Shown here one piece after another: positions 18,654-27,367 of a stretch of 64,000 bases of DNA; the first letter of the stretch is position 1; each line of letters begins with the position of its first letter. A model generated the notes under the pieces. That model saw nothing but the letters and a program-made list of their open reading frames with translations. It ran no database searches and had not been told where the DNA came from. The stretch covers positions 396,131 through 460,130 of the forward strand of contig CADCCZ010000002.1 of the NCBI GenBank assembly GCA_902800045.1. The letters run 5' to 3'. The translations under genes were made by a program, and so were the position numbers. This DNA is from an uncultured Bacteroidia bacterium. GTDB taxonomy: Bacteria; Bacteroidota; Bacteroidia; Bacteroidales; ML635J-15.

Positions 18654-18679
18654 CAAAACTTTAATTATGAAAAAATAAA

Positions 18680-20599
18680 TTACTCCACAATTACATTCTT
18701 TACTACCACACCGTCGGCAGTTGCAATTCTAACCATGTAGTTGGCCTTTGCAAAACCTTCTGCGTCGATAGTTTCGAAGTTAGAATTTACATCCTTGCAC
18801 ATTACTACGCGACCTGTCATGTCGATGATAGTAATGTTCTGCATACCTTCTGCTGCAATGTTGATTACAGAGCTTGACGGGTTAGGATAAACGCTGATTT
18901 CGCTGATATCATTTTCTTCAACCAAAGTTGGATCGGTAACTGTTATGTAGCTGTCCTTGGTCTCCACTGTTCCTTGGTTTAGAAGAGAAATTTCGGAAGT
19001 GGATGCAGCAAGCGAAACACTATATACGCCAGCCGTTGTGTAGGTGTACGATGCATTAATGTCGGTAGAAGTAGTGCCCGTAAGACCGCCAAGAATGTTA
19101 CCAGCATTGAAGTTCCACTGGAAGTATACGTCGCCTGTATATGGTTCGCCTGCTAAAGTTGCTGTGGTATTGTTAGTAAAGTTTACGGTTTCACCAACGT
19201 TGATAGTAGTATAATCGGCAACAAAATCGACAATGAAAACAGGTGTAGGTTCGCCAACATTAACGGTAATGCTCTTGGTATTCTGACGGTCGCCTTCGCC
19301 ATAGGCAACAAGTGTTGTTGTGAAAGAGCCTGCAGTGTTGTAAGTTACAGTAACCTCTTCATTGGTTGAATTTTCAGGCGAACCGCCTTCGAATGTCCAA
19401 GCAAGGCTTGTTGCTCCAGTGCTTGTGCTTGTATAAGTTACGCTTGCTCCCTGTTCAACGCTAATCGACTGAGTTAACATTCCCGAAGCGGCTGGATCAG
19501 AAGTGAAATCAGCAATTACTGCATAAGGATCTTCTTCTACGGTTATATAAGCATGTTTTACCAATGTGTCGGCAGTTGTATAAACTCCGTATTGCGAAGT
19601 AGCAACAGCCAGCTTTACTGAATAAACGCCAGCGGTTGTGTAGGTGTACGAAGGATTCTCGTCGCTCGAAGTCGAACCCGAAAGCAATGATCCATTGTCG
19701 GCATCAAATGTCCATCTGTAGTACAATTCACCTTGGTAGTCATTTCCTGCCTGGGTAGCAGTGGTATTGTTTGTGAAATTTACAGCCTGACCTGTATAAA
19801 CAGTAGTATTGTCGGCCTCAAAATCAACGGTTATAATCACAGGAGCAGCACTTACAGAAATATTAACAGTTGCAGTATCTGTTGAAGTTTCATTTTCGTT
19901 GTATGCAACAAGTGTTGCAACAAAATTTCCTGCGGTCATATACGTAACTGTCACTTCGTCAGCAGAGGATGTTTCTGGATTTCCACCAGGGAAATCCCAT
20001 GCAACATGGTGGGTATTTTCGTTGCATGTACTAGTAAAGGAAACTGTCTCTCCAGCTGTAATATTAACCGAAGAACTAGTCCACGAAGATGTTACTTCGG
20101 GATCGGTAGTGAAACTGGCAATTACCGAACCCTGCTCGTGAACTGTAAGCGTAATACCGGTAGAGTACCCATTTTCGGTATCGACCATAGCATTTGCAAT
20201 AGACGCCATAAAGTTTCCATACAAATGGGCTCTCATTTTCAGTCCATATTCACCTGCAGTCGTAGGTGTTCCACTAAAATTTACTGTGCAATATTCTAAT
20301 GCATCAATCATGGTATCGCTAATACAAAAGCTCAATCCATTGGGAACTTCCATAAAATTCTTGAACAAAATGCTATCAATAGTTGCTCCCAATGCCGATG
20401 CTGGACACTGGATAGTAATACACTGCTCGACATACTGACCAACATACATTGTTGGAAAAGTTGTTGGACTATAAGGGACTACGCCCGTAGAAAAGCCATC
20501 GGTAGCAGGTGGGCATGGATTGTCGCATACAGAAATCTGTGCGAATCCGCAAATTGACATTGCAAAAATTGCAACAATTGAAAGTAAAAATTTTTTCAT
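18680..20599 (-). CDS. PKD-domain protein with T9SS sorting domain
   Basis: About 639 aa from the ATG at 20599 (MKKFLLSIVAIFAMSICGFAQ signal); an upstream in-frame ATG gives an unlikely leader. The N-terminal region contains CDNPCPPATDGFSTGVVPYSP. Several PKD repeats follow, recognisable by SFTSTCNENTHHVAWDFPGG and YTYTTAGVYSVKLA-type strands. The C-terminus is a type A T9SS domain (ISVYPNPSSSVINI...NITIIDMTGRVV...VVVKNVIVE). It is probably surface-attached and co-functions with the TonB receptor and the paralogous protein upstream, with which it shares the N-terminal pattern. The function of the repeats is probably adhesion or display. Confidence 0.85.
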   Translation of the reverse strand: MKKFLLSIVAIFAMSICGFAQISVCDNPCPPATDGFSTGVVPYSPTTFPTMYVGQYVEQCITIQCPASALGATIDSILFKNFMEVPNGLSFCISDTMIDALEYCTVNFSGTPTTAGEYGLKMRAHLYGNFMASIANAMVDTENGYSTGITLTVHEQGSVIASFTTDPEVTSSWTSSSVNITAGETVSFTSTCNENTHHVAWDFPGGNPETSSADEVTVTYMTAGNFVATLVAYNENETSTDTATVNISVSAAPVIITVDFEADNTTVYTGQAVNFTNNTTATQAGNDYQGELYYRWTFDADNGSLLSGSTSSDENPSYTYTTAGVYSVKLAVATSQYGVYTTADTLVKHAYITVEEDPYAVIADFTSDPAASGMLTQSISVEQGASVTYTSTSTGATSLAWTFEGGSPENSTNEEVTVTYNTAGSFTTTLVAYGEGDRQNTKSITVNVGEPTPVFIVDFVADYTTINVGETVNFTNNTTATLAGEPYTGDVYFQWNFNAGNILGGLTGTTSTDINASYTYTTAGVYSVSLAASTSEISLLNQGTVETKDSYITVTDPTLVEENDISEISVYPNPSSSVINIAAEGMQNITIIDMTGRVVMCKDVNSNFETIDAEGFAKANYMVRIATADGVVVKNVIVE

Positions 20600-20648
20600 A
20601 TCAATATGTGTTTTAAAAGTTGTTTCTAAGTTTATAATGTTCAAGGTT

Positions 20649-20686
20649 CAAAAAGTAGCGACGCAATGCCTTGCGTCGTTACTTTT
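20649..20686. repeat. Strong palindrome (GACGCAA...TTGCGTC type), possible terminator
   Basis: A 17-bp near-perfect stem with a TGCC loop: AAAAAGTA-g-CGACGCAA / TTGCGTCG-t-TACTTTTT. The T5 ends could make it a terminator in either direction. Its core matches the palindromes at 20759-20778 and 63274-63293. Confidence 0.7.
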
Positions 20687-20758
20687 TAATGTTTCTCGTT
20701 GAGCCGTGGCGCGCCGCGACCGTACTATGTCTCCGATTCTGAGGCTGTACCGTTTCTG

Positions 20759-20778
20759 AGACGCAAAATTTTGCGTCT
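20759..20778. repeat. Perfect 20-bp palindrome AGACGCAAAATTTTGCGTCT
   Basis: Self-complementary over 20 bp and in the same family as the 20649 and 63274 palindromes. It lies between the two PKD protein genes, outside coding sequence. REP-like. Confidence 0.65.
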
Positions 20779-20811
20779 TTACAAACGGACGTAAGCCTTC
20801 ATGCTTAGCCT

Positions 20812-22101
20812 TTATCTCGTTTTTATAATTCGTTTCAAAGAGCTTCCTTCCTTGGTTTCCACCTTTACCATATATTCGGCATTTGCGAAACCGCTAAGGT
20901 CGATGCTTGTTGCCGAGCAACTTTCGTTTGCAAAGTAAATAATTCTGCCCGACATATCAAGTATTGTTACCGAAATTAAATTTTCTGCTTCAACATTCAA
21001 TATGCTGCTTGTCGGATTCGGATATATGCTTACCATATCGTCAACATTGTAGTCGTTGATGCCTACTACATTTATAGTGCGGGCAACCGAGTCGCGACCA
21101 TATTCGTTTTCGGCAACAAGTGTAACAAGATATTCGCCTTCGGCTGCGAATGTTACGACTGGATTCTGCTCGGTAGAAGACTCTGGTGTGCCGTTTGCAA
21201 AAGTCCAGCTCCACGATGTCGGCAAGTTTGTTGACAAATCGTTGAATTGTACCGAAAGTCCGTTCTCCTGCAACGAAGCCCTATACGAAAAGTCGGCCAC
21301 GGGAGCATCGCCTTGCTGTGGCTCCGTAACGGTAATGTACGATGTTTCGGTCTTGGTATTTTCGCCACAAGCATTTGTAACTGTCAGCGAAACCTGATAT
21401 GTTCCGGGAGTCGAGTACACTACGCGTGGATTCTCCTCGGTTGATGTTGCAGGGTTTCCGCCTTCAAATGTCCACGAGCGACTTGCCTGATAGCCTGTGG
21501 ATGTATTTGTAAAATTTACAGCGGTACCAGCGGTTATGTTAGTTGCATCGGCAGTGAATCCTGCTACGAGTGCCGGACCGTCGACAACAGTGACCAAAAC
21601 AGCATTTACACCGTCAGGAGAAACATTGTCGGTATTTAGAGGCATTCCGTAAAGGCCAACGGCTGCACTCAGCTTTAACTGATATTGTCCAGCCTGACGA
21701 GGAACTCCTGTAAGATGAAGTGTGTAGTAATTACCTGGCGTCCAGTTGGCATCGGACAAACAATACGAAACGCCATCGGGCAAACCGCCAAAGCCAGTAA
21801 CTTCTATGCCAGTAACCGAAATTGGAAAATTTATGTTTGCAAGACCTGCTTCCTGCGGATTTATGGATTCTGGACATCTCAATGTTATGCACACATCCAA
21901 AGGCTCGCAAGTCCTAATCTCGGGAAAGTATTCGCTATTTACATCGGGTGCATGAGGAACTATACCATTTGAAAAATGTCCATTAGGATCTGCAGGACAA
22001 GCCTCTCCTGCTCCACAAACTACTAGCGGACCAGCTCCCGACTGAGCATTTGCTGCAAAAAACATTGCAACGAACAAAATCACTGATAAAAATCTTTTCA
22101 T
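20812..22101 (-). CDS. PKD-domain protein with T9SS sorting domain
   Basis: A 429-aa protein with a signal peptide (MKRFLSVILFVAMFFAANAQ). The N-terminal domain (CGAGEACPADPNGHFSNGIVPHAP) is paralogous to the start of the next gene downstream. Two PKD domains follow (NFTNTSTGYQASRSWTFEGGNP; FSYRASLQENGLSVQFNDLS). A T9SS type A domain ends the protein (VSIYPNPTSSILNVEAENL...VTILDMSGRIIYF...SSLKRIIKTR). It starts 10 bp after the TonB receptor gene and is clearly in the same operon. Confidence 0.87.
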   Translation of the reverse strand: MKRFLSVILFVAMFFAANAQSGAGPLVVCGAGEACPADPNGHFSNGIVPHAPDVNSEYFPEIRTCEPLDVCITLRCPESINPQEAGLANINFPISVTGIEVTGFGGLPDGVSYCLSDANWTPGNYYTLHLTGVPRQAGQYQLKLSAAVGLYGMPLNTDNVSPDGVNAVLVTVVDGPALVAGFTADATNITAGTAVNFTNTSTGYQASRSWTFEGGNPATSTEENPRVVYSTPGTYQVSLTVTNACGENTKTETSYITVTEPQQGDAPVADFSYRASLQENGLSVQFNDLSTNLPTSWSWTFANGTPESSTEQNPVVTFAAEGEYLVTLVAENEYGRDSVARTINVVGINDYNVDDMVSIYPNPTSSILNVEAENLISVTILDMSGRIIYFANESCSATSIDLSGFANAEYMVKVETKEGSSLKRIIKTR

Positions 22102-22111
22102 ATTCTTTTAT

Positions 22112-24511
22112 TTAAAATTTTGACGAAATAGATATTTCAAAGCGGCGCGGAGCACACATGTCGCCCGGACGACCGCAATAAACCTGATTCAGAAGGTTCT
22201 TAATGTGGAACGACAACTTCGTTTCCTTATATAGTTTTGCTCCTACGTAAAAATCGATGTTCCAGAAGTTCTGGTCTGCTGTCCTGATACGGTAATCCCA
22301 GTATCCAGGAAGAATCATCATATCGCTTATCATTCTGTACATTGGATTAATTTGATCGTCTGGACGTTCGTCGCAGAACAAGCGGTCGACGTTCTTTACC
22401 TTGCTCTTCCACACCAGGTCGGCACCAATCTCAAACCATTTTGCAGATATGCTGATATCGGCCTTTACCGAATGATTGTATCTGTATTTCAATGTTTTAT
22501 CATCGGTTGATGTAGATGGATCGATGTCGTCGGAAATGTATTTTGGATTGTTGTAGGTATAGCCTACTGTTGCAGTAAGTTCGCCCCACTTGCCAAGCGG
22601 ACCAGTAATTACCCCCGAAAGGTCAACACCAAAAATATCGGCGTTTCCAACATTTGCGCACTGAAAACCAGATTCGGCACCGACCATACTGGTTCCCGGC
22701 TCCCAAGGCTCGCCTGTAAGTGTATTAATTATGACAAAGCCAAATTCCATCATGTCGTACATCCGCTGGAAATAAACCGCCGCATCGGCAAAACCTTTCC
22801 ACTTGCCGAACTTGTAGCCTTGCTTTGCACCGACTTCCACACTCCAGCTTGTTTCGGGAGTAAGCTTGAGATTCGGGAAAACCTTCACAGCACCAAGCGA
22901 CATCGAAATAAACTTCTCGGAAACGGCAGGGAACCTGTAGCCTTGTCCGAACGATGCACGCAAGAAAGTAGCCTCGGCAACCTGATAGTTGACACCAAGC
23001 CGCGCAACAGGCTTTATAGGAATATTAACCGTATCCTTGCCAAACCTCAGTTCGGTCTTGGTCATCGAGGTATCGACCTTAAAATACTCGAAGCGTACGC
23101 CAAGCGAAAACTTCAGCCTACCATAACGGGCGTCACCCTGAACGTATGCTGCAATTTCGTTGCTGTAGTGGTTGCTGAACATATTCGACTCTACCTCCTG
23201 GTAGTTATCCACTGCACCTGCCGAAATTTTCCAATGCTCCAACGACTTCTGATACTGATACTCGGCATACCACACATCACCGAGACTATTTTTCATAGTA
23301 TCGTTAGCTATTTTGTTTACCGTACGGAAGAAACGTGCACGTAGACTATGCCTGTCCTCGTTCTTGGGACAAATGTACTGCACAAACGGGTCAACATTCA
23401 CCCTATACCCCTGAGTGGGAGCAGTAGTACTTCCCATCTTAGTATTCGAGATATAAGGAGTCGTATCCGAATTCCACATGAAGAAGTCGCTGATCTGGTT
23501 TAGCATGTAATTTGCATTTACACCAATCGAAAGACCATCAACCTTCTTGAAGCGGTAGCGGAGGTTGGTGTTCAGTCGGGCACGACGCTCGTATTCGGTG
23601 TCGCGGAAGCCTTCGTTCTTGTAAAAGTTTCCGCCGAGCACAAAGTCGAAGTTACCGAACTGCTGGCTATGCAGGAAACTTGCACCCATGTAAGCGGGGT
23701 TCTGCTCCTCGCCCCACCATTTGAAACGCTCGTCGGGTGGATTGCCGTAAATTCCGAAGAATGCATTAACCTTTGTCATCGGTTCCGATGTAGGATATGC
23801 CGTGCGGATATTTATCACGCCGCCCAAGGCCTGCGAACCGAACAGAGCCGACGAAGCGCCTTTCAGCACCTCGACCTGCGAAATGTTCTCGGTGGGAATA
23901 TAATTCCACTTTGCATCGGCAATGTCGGCCGACATAATAGGCATTTCGTCCACCAAAATCATCACGCGGCTACCTGCGCCATAGCTCCAGCCAGTACACG
24001 AACGTATGCTCGGCTGGTGGTTGTTGATATCGACGCCAGGAACCTTGTTGAGTGATGATTCTATATTATAGGTGTTCTTATTTTCAATCATCTGGGGTTT
24101 TAGCACTTCCATCGAAATGGTTATATCCTGCAATTTCTGCTCGTACTTACCGGCACTCACAACCACCTCATCAATTATTTCGGCATCCTGGGCCATTGTA
24201 ACATTTATTGTAACATCAGAGCCCGAAATTGTAACATTTTCGTTATAATTTTTATAGCCTATGTAGTTGTATTTTACCTTGTATGAACCAGAGGGAAGTG
24301 CGATTTCATAGTTTCCATCAAAGTCGGTACTGGTACCAGTCTTTACCTTTTCGTTTGTGCTTGTCACCATGACGTTTACACCGAAAAGTCCCTCTTTTGT
24401 TGCTTCGTCGGTTATCTTACCCTTCAGTTTTGCCGACTGCGAATATCCGCTTGTGCAAAAAACTGTCATTGCCAAAACTGCGAATATACTTGATAATAAA
24501 CGTTTTACCAT
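22112..24511 (-). CDS. TonB-dependent receptor
   Basis: About 799 aa from the ATG at 24511 (MVKRLLSSIFAVLAMTVFCTSGYSQ signal). The frame opens 22 codons earlier, but a -7 box lies at 24535-24542 inside that extension. A carboxypeptidase-regulatory domain covers ~26-110 (TDFDGNYEIALPSGSYKVKYN). The plug follows at ~120-240 (DEVVVSAGKYEQKLQDITIS, VLKGASSALFGSQALGGVIN). The barrel ends with RRFEISISSKF. Plug and barrel look like siderophore/vitamin-type receptors more than SusC. It is the first gene of an operon with two PKD-T9SS proteins; the ligand is unknown. Confidence 0.9.
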   Translation of the reverse strand: MVKRLLSSIFAVLAMTVFCTSGYSQSAKLKGKITDEATKEGLFGVNVMVTSTNEKVKTGTSTDFDGNYEIALPSGSYKVKYNYIGYKNYNENVTISGSDVTINVTMAQDAEIIDEVVVSAGKYEQKLQDITISMEVLKPQMIENKNTYNIESSLNKVPGVDINNHQPSIRSCTGWSYGAGSRVMILVDEMPIMSADIADAKWNYIPTENISQVEVLKGASSALFGSQALGGVINIRTAYPTSEPMTKVNAFFGIYGNPPDERFKWWGEEQNPAYMGASFLHSQQFGNFDFVLGGNFYKNEGFRDTEYERRARLNTNLRYRFKKVDGLSIGVNANYMLNQISDFFMWNSDTTPYISNTKMGSTTAPTQGYRVNVDPFVQYICPKNEDRHSLRARFFRTVNKIANDTMKNSLGDVWYAEYQYQKSLEHWKISAGAVDNYQEVESNMFSNHYSNEIAAYVQGDARYGRLKFSLGVRFEYFKVDTSMTKTELRFGKDTVNIPIKPVARLGVNYQVAEATFLRASFGQGYRFPAVSEKFISMSLGAVKVFPNLKLTPETSWSVEVGAKQGYKFGKWKGFADAAVYFQRMYDMMEFGFVIINTLTGEPWEPGTSMVGAESGFQCANVGNADIFGVDLSGVITGPLGKWGELTATVGYTYNNPKYISDDIDPSTSTDDKTLKYRYNHSVKADISISAKWFEIGADLVWKSKVKNVDRLFCDERPDDQINPMYRMISDMMILPGYWDYRIRTADQNFWNIDFYVGAKLYKETKLSFHIKNLLNQVYCGRPGDMCAPRRFEISISSKF

Positions 24512-24534
24512 ATAATCGTCCATTAAAACAAATA

Positions 24535-24542
24535 CAAAATTA
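24535..24542 (-). promoter_or_regulatory. Candidate -7 box (TAATTTTG) for the second TonB operon
   Basis: Exact TAnnTTTG match on the minus strand, 23 bp before the ATG at 24511. Confidence 0.5.
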
Positions 24543-25209
24543 ATCCATTTTTTCTCCGTGGAATGTTTTGGGGGCATATTTTACCCACAGCCGATTGTTT
24601 AAGTATTGGCAATCAGATATTTACCAAAGGGATTAAAGCGAAAATATATTATAAATTTTAGAGCAAAACACGCAGGTTCTATTTATTATTATTGGATAAA
24701 TATAATATTAATCACACCAGACATTGTATAAACGCAAGGTCTAGCACCCCAACAGACATAAACAACATCTTAGTCCCGCTACATTTCTGCAACAATATTG
24801 TCATTTCATCACTAAAAAGCTCTTATTTAGTTGCATATTTTGACAATATTATTGTCTTTACTTTTTAACAAATAAGCTATGTATAAATTATTGAACAATA
24901 TACCTATCTTACTACTATTAATATCATAAAAATATTTATTAGGAAGATTTTGAAATTCATAGGCTATAATACTAACATTCAACATATTGTGTTTTATTAT
25001 AAAAAAAATATTATAAAAACACATTTTATAATAAAAAATATTATTTTTGTTTCGTGTTAGGGTATGATATAACACATAGTGTATAACATGTCGGAGAGCA
25101 TTTCTCACGCTTTGACGAAAAAATAATGGTGGGAAGAGTGTTATGGCATACCTAAAACAAATATCTAGTGGTTAATATTTTTTATTTTTAGTAACTTAAA
25201 TTTAAGATT
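24543..25209. other. AT-rich spacer without a supported gene
   Basis: About 670 bp with very high AT content between divergent transcription units. It contains small palindromes such as GACAATATTATTGTC (24841-24855). A minus frame at 24827-25108 is open, but it is Ile/Asn/Tyr-rich as expected of AT-rich DNA and has no recognisable features. The spacer marks the left edge of an AT-rich accessory patch. Confidence 0.6.
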
Positions 25210-25533
25210 ATGAATATTGCAGCCAATGAGACAAAAGCTGCTAATTATGTACTAGTACAACATGGTTATGTAGACGAATATGGTAATGTGGGAGATTTGT
25301 ATGTCGATGAAAACAATCCTGTAAACAGGTACTTCGAAATTTACCAACGTCCACAAACTAGATCTCACCCGAATCCAGACTATACTGGAACACTACACGA
25401 AATACGCGTAGATGGACAATTTGATCACCATGAATGCATAAACGACCCAACAAATTGTTGGACTTCTGGTAACACTGTATCATTTTATACAGGAACAACC
25501 CCAGTAATCGTTTATCTTCAAGGCAAGGAGTAA
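25210..25533 (+). CDS. Small protein of unknown function (107 aa)
   Basis: Starts MNIAANETKAANYVLVQHGY; acidic and rich in Tyr, Asn and Asp, with two cysteines (HECINDPTNCW). No signal peptide is visible, and an in-frame stop just upstream excludes a longer version. No family was recognised. It is followed by a strong hairpin with a T-rich tail and then a lipoprotein gene. That order resembles Bacteroidota loci in which a short, highly expressed peptide gene precedes a propeller lipoprotein, but this protein lacks the usual leader, so the analogy is weak. Confidence 0.6.
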   Translation: MNIAANETKAANYVLVQHGYVDEYGNVGDLYVDENNPVNRYFEIYQRPQTRSHPNPDYTGTLHEIRVDGQFDHHECINDPTNCWTSGNTVSFYTGTTPVIVYLQGKE

Positions 25534-25544
25534 TTTTTACACAG

Positions 25545-25572
25545 CGAGGCACAAATGTGCCTCGTTCTTTTT
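25545..25572 (+). terminator. Terminator/attenuator between the small protein and the lipoprotein
   Basis: CGAGGCAC-AAAT-GTGCCTCG (perfect 8-bp stem) followed by TTCTTTTT, 12 bp after the small gene's stop and 20 bp before the lipoprotein ATG. Partial read-through would give much more of the small protein than of the lipoprotein. Confidence 0.82.
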
Positions 25573-25591
25573 ACATTAACTCAATTTTATT

Positions 25592-27265
25592 ATGAATAAA
25601 ACAATATTATTAATAATCGTATTATCAATTCAACTTTTATCTTGTAAAGATAATATAGAACAAGAACAAAACGACAAATATGTTTACGATTACGAGGTAT
25701 ATAATACTCAGGAAATTCTTCTTTCCCAAGAAGACAAAAGGCAAAAACTTAAAACATACAAACAATTAGTCAACATTGACGGCAACGATGTCATAATATT
25801 TAATATGAGTAATTGCTATATGTCTTTCTACGACCTTGAAAGCGGTGAAAAAATACACGATATACTAGTAGACACTTTAGGAATGATGCGGTCTTTTTAT
25901 TATATAGGAAAAGACAGTATTTTTGTTGGAAATATAAATACTTATGGTGAATTGGAACTTGAATCTCCACAGTCATTAAAGCTTATCGACTGGGAAGGGA
26001 ATGTAAAGAAAATATATGGATACGATATAGATCAGGATGAACTGAATAAATACAAATATGAAATAAGAAAACTTATTCCTCCAAGTAATGGGAATTTTGT
26101 CTTTTGCCGTGATAACATAATCTCAAGTGGCACCTATGCGGATTCATATGGTTTGCTAGGAACAAAAGAATCGGTAGAGAATCCTCTTCCACTTGGAATA
26201 CGCATGGATACCAAGGAAAACAAATACCACGTGTCCAAGCACAGAAAATTTGCATACATTAAGGAAGGCATGTATTATCCTACTTATGTCCTAATTTGTA
26301 TAACAAAATCCGCAAACAATTTACCTATATTCAGGTATCCATATTCATCATCCGCATTCGAGTGGGATTTTGAAAAAGACAATGTAATAGAGCATTATTT
26401 TAAATCAGCCATAGCCGATAGTATAATGCCGCTTCCATATCCCGCTGAATATGGACACGAAGTACCATACTCATATGGAGAAGTCGAATATGACGAATGC
26501 AACCAAGTGTATGTTAGCACTGTATTTTTCAATGGTAAAATATATGGGGAATGGAAACTTGGATTGATATTTGCAAATAAGAATTTTCAATATTTGGGAG
26601 AAATGTATGATAATAAGTATTGGCCATCTGTATCAAATAATGAAATGCTGCTTGACATACGCAAAAAGAACGATTCAATTATAACAATTAATTACCTAAA
26701 GTTAGTCAGGACTAACAAAGACTACAACAAGTATATTGACTCTTGCAGGAATGTTCTACTAACTATGAAGCAGAATTTAGAGAACAAAAAGAACACCTTG
26801 ATAAATGGTTGTCCTTCAATCAATTTTGTAAAATCGCAAATGGACATAAATGAATCTTCATATAAGATTCTAACTTTGTATGGGAACGAAGGCTGTACAG
26901 GATGCGAGCAAACTACATTACAGACACTATTCGACAATCGAGAAATACTTAATAAAACACCTTTGTACATCATTGTTTCATGCAGAAACGCAGATGAGCT
27001 TAATAAATATATGCAATATTATGGCCTTACGTATTTTGACAAGATTGCTTTGGATTCAACTGGCATAATGAAGAGTGTTGCAAAAACAAGTTTGCTTCTA
27101 AACCCAAGGATAACTATTGTAGAAGACGGTATGGTGACTCTTGATACCATATATCAGTCAGATGTCATTGAAAATAAACTTTTGCCACAAATTACAGGGC
27201 CAAACGAATATACAAAATATGCACTCAATGAATATGGCGAGGTAATTGTTACTTCCACGCACTAA
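25592..27265 (+). CDS. Lipoprotein with propeller-like region and C-terminal CxxC thioredoxin-like segment
   Basis: A 557-aa lipoprotein (MNKTILLIIVLSIQLLSC, lipobox LLSC). The first ~370 mature residues have repeated beta-blades with Asp, Trp and Tyr, as in Bacteroidota six-bladed propeller lipoproteins. Near residue 430 the text YGNEGCTGCEQTTLQ introduces a CxxC site, followed by LYIIVSCRNADEL and an NPRITIVEDG strand, consistent with a thioredoxin-like fold. A propeller fused to a thioredoxin-like domain suggests periplasmic redox or sensing work with the small protein upstream. Strongly AT-rich compared with the gyrase-type genes nearby. Assignment of the domains is by eye. Confidence 0.65.
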   Translation: MNKTILLIIVLSIQLLSCKDNIEQEQNDKYVYDYEVYNTQEILLSQEDKRQKLKTYKQLVNIDGNDVIIFNMSNCYMSFYDLESGEKIHDILVDTLGMMRSFYYIGKDSIFVGNINTYGELELESPQSLKLIDWEGNVKKIYGYDIDQDELNKYKYEIRKLIPPSNGNFVFCRDNIISSGTYADSYGLLGTKESVENPLPLGIRMDTKENKYHVSKHRKFAYIKEGMYYPTYVLICITKSANNLPIFRYPYSSSAFEWDFEKDNVIEHYFKSAIADSIMPLPYPAEYGHEVPYSYGEVEYDECNQVYVSTVFFNGKIYGEWKLGLIFANKNFQYLGEMYDNKYWPSVSNNEMLLDIRKKNDSIITINYLKLVRTNKDYNKYIDSCRNVLLTMKQNLENKKNTLINGCPSINFVKSQMDINESSYKILTLYGNEGCTGCEQTTLQTLFDNREILNKTPLYIIVSCRNADELNKYMQYYGLTYFDKIALDSTGIMKSVAKTSLLLNPRITIVEDGMVTLDTIYQSDVIENKLLPQITGPNEYTKYALNEYGEVIVTSTH

Positions 27266-27367
27266 CTTCTATAACACATCCGTCCTTCGGGATTTGCAAT
27301 CCTGCCTAACAGAAGACCAGTCTGTCTGCAAGAGTGCAAGCCCGTTAGACTTCAAGCCTTTTCGCCA

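Noticed and set aside
18453..18656. Minus-strand 67-aa protein over the inverted-repeat patch
   Set aside because: The frame spans the terminator and the inverted repeats; residue pattern is not protein-like.
24827..25108. Minus-strand protein of 93 aa in the AT-rich spacer
   Set aside because: Composition follows from AT-rich DNA; no start signal, motif or operon context.
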